From Dactylonectria macrodidyma (lineage: Eukaryota > Ascomycota > Sordariomycetes > Hypocreales > Nectriaceae), in the NCBI GenBank assembly GCA_020744425.1, contig JAGMUV010000009.1, positions 558,001 to 622,000 on the forward strand: a stretch of 64,000 nucleotides of DNA. The letters are read 5' to 3'. The translations under genes and the position numbers were made by a program. Below are positions 58,859 through 64,000 of the stretch, one piece after another. The notes below the pieces were generated by a model, which was not told where the DNA came from, ran no database searches, and saw only the letters and a list, made by a program, of their open reading frames with translations. The stretch's first letter is position 1. Each line of letters opens with the position of its first letter.

Positions 58859-61734
58859 ATGTCGCTGGAAATCGTGACATCCCCTCTGCGATCCTGGGAG
58901 AGCGGCATCGCGATACTCAGTGGCCGGTCGGCAACGCGACCTCTCGCATGGCCCGAACCAGAGCTATCTGCCGGTCGTTGCATTGGCAAAGTTGGCAAAG
59001 AGCTTTGCTGGGTGGCCAAAGGTCCAGCTAGAGATGCATTTACGGTGCTGGCCCCAAAGATCAAGGCCTACCTCGAGAGGTCGGTCGAACCGGTATCGAG
59101 CTGGGTAACATGGTCAATCTACATGTTCGGCAAGGCGGCAAAGAGCGCCAGCCCAGCCATCCTGTTTTGCTGCGAAGTCGCTGCGCATCGCAAGCAAGTC
59201 AGAAATGCAATTAAAGACAGCGGCATTCTCGACGAGTTCCCCGGGATCAAGACGGCCCACATGCCTCGACCGCCCGACTTCAATCAGCTCGTTCAGTTAG
59301 CAGACGACTGCACAGCGTTGGCATCTCAGCATCGACATGTCCTTGCATCCCTTGCGAGCAACCCATGCGGGATGCCACTGTTCATCGAACCAAGTATAGG
59401 CGAGGGATCTTGTGGCAAACAGGCCACCGTCGGCGGCATCATCCAGCTGTCGAACAAGTTCTACTACACCACGGCAGGCCATGTGCTCAGCCCCGACACG
59501 CCCCCGAGTTACGCGGCAAGCGAAGATAGCGACGATGAGTTCGAGATTGACGACGATGATGAGGTGGACGAAGTACCACCGAGTGCTGATGAGAAAGCTT
59601 GGTTGGCACAAACGAACGACGACGCCTTGAGCCCACGGTACGCAGGTTCGACCGAGAGTGAGATGCTCCAGCCATCAGTATCACCGAGCATACGAGATAT
59701 GCAAATTGTAGAGGAGGAGTCGAAATGCCAGAGCCGTCGGGTTCTGGAAGAGGGACCTTCAATGAGCACTTTCTTGCCTCCGCAGCGTCTAGGACATATC
59801 TATCTGTCCTCCCTCGATGAGCCGCCGTCTGGTCTTGACTACGCTCTGATTGAAGTGACCAAACCCATCCATTGCACTGCTAACAAAATTTCTCCCTCTT
59901 CCTTTTCTGCAAATGGCCAATCCAAGGTCCAGCGCGTCGTCACAGACGGCCCCAAGGACGTCAAGATCCTGAGCTCCACCTCGAGAGGAACGTTCACAGG
60001 ACTCATGTCGGGCACTCCCTTGTACGCTCGGCTCCCCAACAGCAATGTGTTTCAGGGCGTATATAACGTCCTCCTGGACTCGCGGCTAGAAGCTGGGGAC
60101 TGTGGTTCCTGGGTTATTGACGCCGAGTCTGGGGACTTGTATGGGCACATCGTTGCCGGCTCTCCGGATTCCGGTGCGGCGATTGTGATACCTTTTGCAC
60201 GCGTATTCGAAGACATAGAAACGCGAGTGAACCATCGACCTCGTCTTCCCCTAGTTGGAGCTGGATCCTCATGTAACTTCGATGAAGAGCTGGACCATGC
60301 TCCGCATACGCAACATACAGGGTCCATCACAGCATCCTCTTCTACACCACCATCTAAGTACGGCAAGGAATGGAGCCGAGACTTGAGAAACCGATTTGAG
60401 AGCCAGTGGCAGAGCAAACTACTGAATGAGCTGAAACTGCTCCGGGCTGGATCTCAAGCCGCTACTAAACAAGCAGTTTCGTCTACTGAAGATGAATCAA
60501 CACCACCCTATGTTGCACCTGGTGAGGAAGAGTCAGTTCCACCGTACACTCCAACGTGCACTGGAAAGGGGTCACAGCTGCAGCCTCAAAACCGGAGACG
60601 AATTCGGACACCGCTTTTCCCCCAGCCTCCAGATGCAAACGACCGAGATGCCCAAAAGCTCCGCAATCTTCTGTTATCCCTCTCCTTGACCCCAGCAAAG
60701 TATGAGAACCCGGGGTTACTAGACGAGGCTCTAGCCATCCTCCCGCTAGAGAGGCTATACGGCGAGGCTGAAGAAGAGAGTGCGATATATCAGGCTGAAG
60801 CAGAGTCATGTGGCGATGGAAGGGAGCCTCAGTGGGACTACGCTGACTGCATTATCCGGGCATTGTTGCGATGGTTCAAACGCTCGTTTTTTGCTTGGGT
60901 GACCAATCCAGCATGCCCAGTCTGTTTATCTCCAACCATTTTCAATGGGATGCGTGAGCCAACCCCCGAGGAGTCAGCTTGCGGCGCTCTGCGTGTCGAG
61001 CTTTTCAGATGTTCAAGCCAAGCCTGCGGGGCATACGAGCGATTCCCCCGTTATGGAGACGTTTGGAAACTGCTCGAGACACGAAGAGGGCGAGTTGGTG
61101 AGTGGGCGAACTGCTTTGCATTGCTTTGCCGGGTCGTGGGCGCCAGGGTACGGTGGGTATGGAACAGTGAGGACCACGTGTGGGTTGAGGTGTACTCGGA
61201 GCACAGGAAGAGATGGGTTCACGTTGATCCATGCGAGGAAGCTTTTGATGCCCCAACCCTATATAGCAGAGGTAAGTCATTGCACCCGAGATGTTCCCCA
61301 TCACTCCCAAGACGCAACACTGACTTTCGCAATTAGGCTGGAGGAAGAAAATGGCATATGCTATAGCCTTCTCTATCGAAGGCGCTACGGATGTCACGCG
61401 ACGATATGTTCGCGAGGCAGAGTACGCCGCAGAGCGAACCCGTTGCCCAGAAGCCGTCCTACTCTACGTCATGGACGAAATCAAGAGCCTCCGCCGCGAA
61501 AATATGAGCAAGGAGGATAAACTCCGACTGGAAAAGGAGGACAGATGCGAACAGCAGGAGCTCAACTCATACATTGTTTCAAGTATCACCGCTGACTTCA
61601 TGAGGATGGGATCGGCTCATGCGGAGGAACCTTTGCTCACCAAGGCCTGGAGAGAGACGGCGGAGCACGGTCAGAAGCAGGATCAGAGACAATCGAGCAG
61701 AGGAGTGGAAGAGGGACCTTTAGTAATCCCTTAG
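58859..61734 (+). CDS. Chimeric protein: trypsin-fold protease-like domain fused to a PNG1 pseudoenzyme (936 aa)
   Basis: Two exons (58859-61271, 61337-61734). Residues about 160-460 form a chymotrypsin-like protease domain: H208 in TTAGHV, candidate D327 in SGLDYALIE, and C415 in GDCGSWV where serine proteases have GDSGG, then LYGHIVAG and an [13 protein letters not shown] helix. From about residue 504 the protein matches a complete peptide:N-glycanase (PNG1): RFE...[21 protein letters not shown], zinc-site CPVC plus CSSQAC, and the transglutaminase core. At the nucleophile, [10 protein letters not shown] has Val746 instead of Cys; H773 and D790 keep the exact 27- and 17-residue spacing of the yeast triad. 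So the glycanase half should be inactive, as reported for Neurospora PNG1. No splice signal separates the halves; the fusion is continuous in one exon. Confidence 0.85.
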
Positions 61735-62053
61735 CGGACCCATTTGCATGTTGGTGGGTTGGCGAAGGGACTGCATTTGAAGATTGAGTCGCGAGGATTT
61801 GCCTGTGATGAGGGATTGCATTGATCATGTTGATGACATGGAGTTTAGATGTGGTCGCCAGTTAGGTGAAGCCGATGGTTGTACACAAAACATCTAAAGT
61901 ACCTACCCAAGTACATTTGGGACGACAAAAGCGTTGCTCATTCTTGATGAATCTCGGTAGTTGGTTAATTTATTCATCGGCCAGCTCAGAGAGAGTGAAA
62001 GGATTATCGTGAAGTTGCGAAGTTTCCTTGCGTGGTACAGCTAAACGCGCGAC
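61735..62053. other. Convergent region
   Basis: 319 bp between the chimera stop and the transporter remnant; no gene seen. Confidence 0.5.
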
Positions 62054-62456
62054 CTAGAGGAGCCGGGGACTAATGAGGAAAGCGCAGGAAATGCTGAGGC
62101 CGCCAAGGTAGGCGTATTCAATCGGTTCGGTCGCTCGGAAGGACTCGTTTGTTGTGTAGTACGACAAGAGCACACCATAGGCCTGCGATTGATGCAGATG
62201 TATTAGACCTAGGTCAGGCATGACGGACTGGAAAGCTTACAGCACTCATTCCCCATGTGTGGATGTCAATGATGAGCACAGCCAGCACGATCACCCAGCC
62301 GTAAGGTGTGTCAAACTGCACTGATGGAGTATCAGTCGCGTCAGCCCCAACAGAGCCTTCTATGAAACTTGAGTTATCCTTAGTCGCCATCTGGAGTGCC
62401 TTCGCATCGCCGACATCTTCAAAAGAAGTGGCACTGTCGATCTTGATGCTCATCAT
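62054..62456 (-). pseudogene. N-terminal remnant of an MFS monocarboxylate transporter
   Basis: Two exons (62456-62241, 62182-62054) encode only 114 aa before a TAG. The piece has the acidic cytosolic start, then DTPYGWVIVLAVLIIDIHTWG (first membrane helix), AYGVLLSYYTTNESF and the second helix LGGLSISCAFLISPR. These are hallmarks of the fungal MCT/Mch family. The frame then stops at LL* where a full transporter continues for about 10 more helices, and no such sequence follows downstream. The remaining part could have been lost by deletion. Its promoter faces the nitrilase gene. It may be transcribed, but no functional transporter can result. Confidence 0.75.
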
Positions 62457-62614
62457 AGGAAAGAGAAGAGTGACACCTTAATGTTTCATAAATCGAGGTG
62501 AGACAATGTGATTGAGATTTCGAATTGGATTACACGGTTCAGAAGATGATATAAGTATTCTAGTATGATGTTCGGGGTGCCAGGCGCCAGCTCGGATCCA
62601 ACCGTGGCTCATGT

Positions 62615-62641
62615 GGACGGAGATATCGCGGTCAAGATAGA
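62615..62641 (+). repeat. Direct repeat copy 1 (candidate operator)
   Basis: 27 bp, differing from copy 2 at one position (A versus G after GCGGTC). Confidence 0.8.
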
Positions 62642-62710
62642 AATGATCCAGTAGATGGCATCTTCAAGGTGCCGGTTTAGCGTCAATCCTAATTAGCTTG
62701 TAGATTATGC

Positions 62711-62737
62711 GGACGGAGATATCGCGGTCGAGATAGA
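62711..62737 (+). repeat. Direct repeat copy 2 (candidate operator)
   Basis: 27 bp, 96 bp downstream of copy 1 in the same orientation. Confidence 0.8.
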
Positions 62738-62985
62738 CTCGCCAGCGCCTAGTGCTTCGGAGATGAAACGGTCTAGACAAGGTCACGCGACAGGTAATTG
62801 CTAATTGAGCTTCTTATTACCTTGACTGCAGTGCCCATTGTGAATAAAATAAGCAGTTGGTATCGATCAGCGACAGCGGCCAGCTCATCTTTACGGACCA
62901 TTGTCCAGCGTCAGACTTCTCACAATACCGCCGTCTCTCTTGGTCTTCATTACACGCTTACTCTGAGCTCATCACCTTAAGCACG

Positions 62986-63966
62986 ATGCACACAGAGCTA
63001 CCGAAGAATACCGCGATTCACCGTGGTGCCGATCTGAAGTCGGCGGTAACCGTGGCCGCCGTCCAGATATCCCCCGTCTTCCATAACAAGGCCGAGACGA
63101 CGAAAAAAGTCTGCGACTTCATCCTCGAAGCTGGCAAGCACAACGCCCGTGTTATTGGATTTCCCGAATGCTGCATTCCTGGCTATCCCGGATGGGGTCA
63201 ATTCCACGTCACAGAGTCGGCTGCGGCGTATACCATGCTCACGCAGCAATTCCATGAGTCTGTGGAAGTCCCGGGGCCTGAGACGGACCAGATCGGAGCG
63301 GCTTGTCGGGAGGCGAACATCTATGCTGTCGTGGGCGTTAACGAGCGCATACCTAACACCACCGGCACCATGTACAATACGCAGCTCATATTCGGGTCCG
63401 ACGGCACGCTCTTGAACAAACACCAAAAGTACGTCGCGACTGTGACCGAGCGCCTCGTCCACGGTCCGGGGAAAACAAGTACGCACTGCTCGGTCAAGAC
63501 GGAGTTTGGTTGTCTCAGCGGCCTGGTTTGTGGCGAGAACGCGAATCCGTTGGCAATGTATTCGTGTAGTCTAGAGTATCCCTCGGTGCACGTCGCTTCG
63601 TGGCCCGCCCCCTTTGCACCGGGCTCAGACACAGCCGTCAGTATTCTCAGCTGCACTCGAAGCTTTGCCTACAGCCTGGGTTGTTATGTCATTAACTCGG
63701 TGTCCATCGACGATGACCCGACCATTGAAGCCTATCAGCGCGATGAAGAGTCTCGCCAGTGGCTGGTGAGCGAGCGGCACAAGCTTGGGGCGACAATCAT
63801 CGGGCCTGATGGTAAAATTGTAGCCGGGCCGTTAGAGCCTGGTGAGGGGATTTTATATGCAGAGATTCATCCCAAGTCATGCATCTCAGCTAAATTCATC
63901 GTTGATGTAGCGGGCCATTACAATCGGCCTGAAATTTTCGCTCATCAATTTTCAAAATATTTATAA
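62986..63966 (+). CDS. Nitrilase-family carbon-nitrogen hydrolase (326 aa)
   Basis: Single exon. I start at 62986 (MHTELPKNTAIHRG) because the family begins with VAAVQISPVF shortly after; the 43 upstream residues look like leader sequence. The Glu-Lys-Cys triad is present: Glu in FPECCIPGYPGWG, Lys in NKHQKYVATVTE and Cys in SGLVCGENANPL. The SDTAV and GATIIGPDGKIVAGPL segments are typical of true nitrilases. It would hydrolyse a nitrile, such as a plant-derived or cyanide-related compound, to the acid and ammonia in the cytosol. It ends one residue after FSKY with an AT-rich 3' flank. It is divergent from a broken MFS transporter, suggesting a former uptake-plus-hydrolysis pair. Confidence 0.93.
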   Translation: MHTELPKNTAIHRGADLKSAVTVAAVQISPVFHNKAETTKKVCDFILEAGKHNARVIGFPECCIPGYPGWGQFHVTESAAAYTMLTQQFHESVEVPGPETDQIGAACREANIYAVVGVNERIPNTTGTMYNTQLIFGSDGTLLNKHQKYVATVTERLVHGPGKTSTHCSVKTEFGCLSGLVCGENANPLAMYSCSLEYPSVHVASWPAPFAPGSDTAVSILSCTRSFAYSLGCYVINSVSIDDDPTIEAYQRDEESRQWLVSERHKLGATIIGPDGKIVAGPLEPGEGILYAEIHPKSCISAKFIVDVAGHYNRPEIFAHQFSKYL

Positions 63967-64000
63967 TTGTTATAACTAGATTATATTCAGTTTAGTTTAA

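Larger units (their letters stand above)
62457..62985. promoter_or_regulatory. Divergent promoter with a 27-bp direct repeat
   Basis: 529 bp between the transporter remnant and the nitrilase. Two near-identical blocks (62615-62641 and 62711-62737), spaced 96 bp, read GGACGGAGATATCGCGGTC then (A/G)AGATAGA. Each holds two CGG triplets in direct orientation, eight bases apart, around a GATATC palindrome, the type of spacing Zn2Cys6 regulators use. Confidence 0.55.

Overview
The window is nuclear DNA of a filamentous ascomycete (Pezizomycotina). Sordariomycetes is likely, and Hypocreales is only a guess. The basis is intron style (about 50-80 nt, GT-AG, CTAAC/CTGAC-type branch sites), GC-rich third codon positions, and several ascomycete-restricted families: Zn2Cys6 regulators, a Ppo fatty-acid dioxygenase, STAND-TPR proteins, a GT90/CAP10 enzyme and a PNG1 lacking its catalytic cysteine. 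One AT-only block is bounded by transposon ends, as expected in a genome with repeat-induced point mutation (RIP).

Layout. 1-15 kb is accessory and metabolic: a small unknown gene, a FAD monooxygenase, a candidate solo LTR, a Zn2Cys6 regulator whose zinc cluster is split by a 14-nt exon, a small secreted protein, an intracellular GH43 beta-xylosidase and a second Zn2Cys6 regulator. 15.3-21.9 kb is one very large STAND NTPase with a TPR-like array (2157 aa). 22.5-26 kb is a PpoC-type oxylipin dioxygenase whose P450 half has lost its heme cysteine. 29-41 kb is mostly housekeeping: an AMSH/Sst2 deubiquitinase, an unknown 233-aa protein, prefoldin 6 (with a probable GC-AG intron), Vps4, a mitochondrial transcription factor 1/rRNA methyltransferase-like protein and a GT90 glycosyltransferase. 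Sst2 and Vps4 both serve the ESCRT/endosome pathway, but nothing shows co-regulation.

41-47 kb is gene-poor. It holds a decayed F-box-type gene split by an 842-bp TA-flanked element with about 47-bp terminal inverted repeats. 47-57 kb carries a citrate synthase, arginase, a four-helix MARVEL-like membrane protein and a tiny soluble protein.

57.4-61.7 kb is the most unusual locus. A tail-anchored unknown protein is transcribed head-to-head, across 274 bp, with a 936-aa chimera. The chimera joins a trypsin-fold, GDCG-type protease-like domain to a complete PNG1 peptide:N-glycanase homologue whose catalytic Cys is Val. The window ends with a truncated MFS monocarboxylate-transporter remnant divergent from an intact nitrilase; their shared promoter carries a 27-bp direct repeat.

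Exon boundaries were read by eye from splice signals and frame continuity, so intron-containing models are proposals. No homology search was possible; family assignments rest on recognised motifs.
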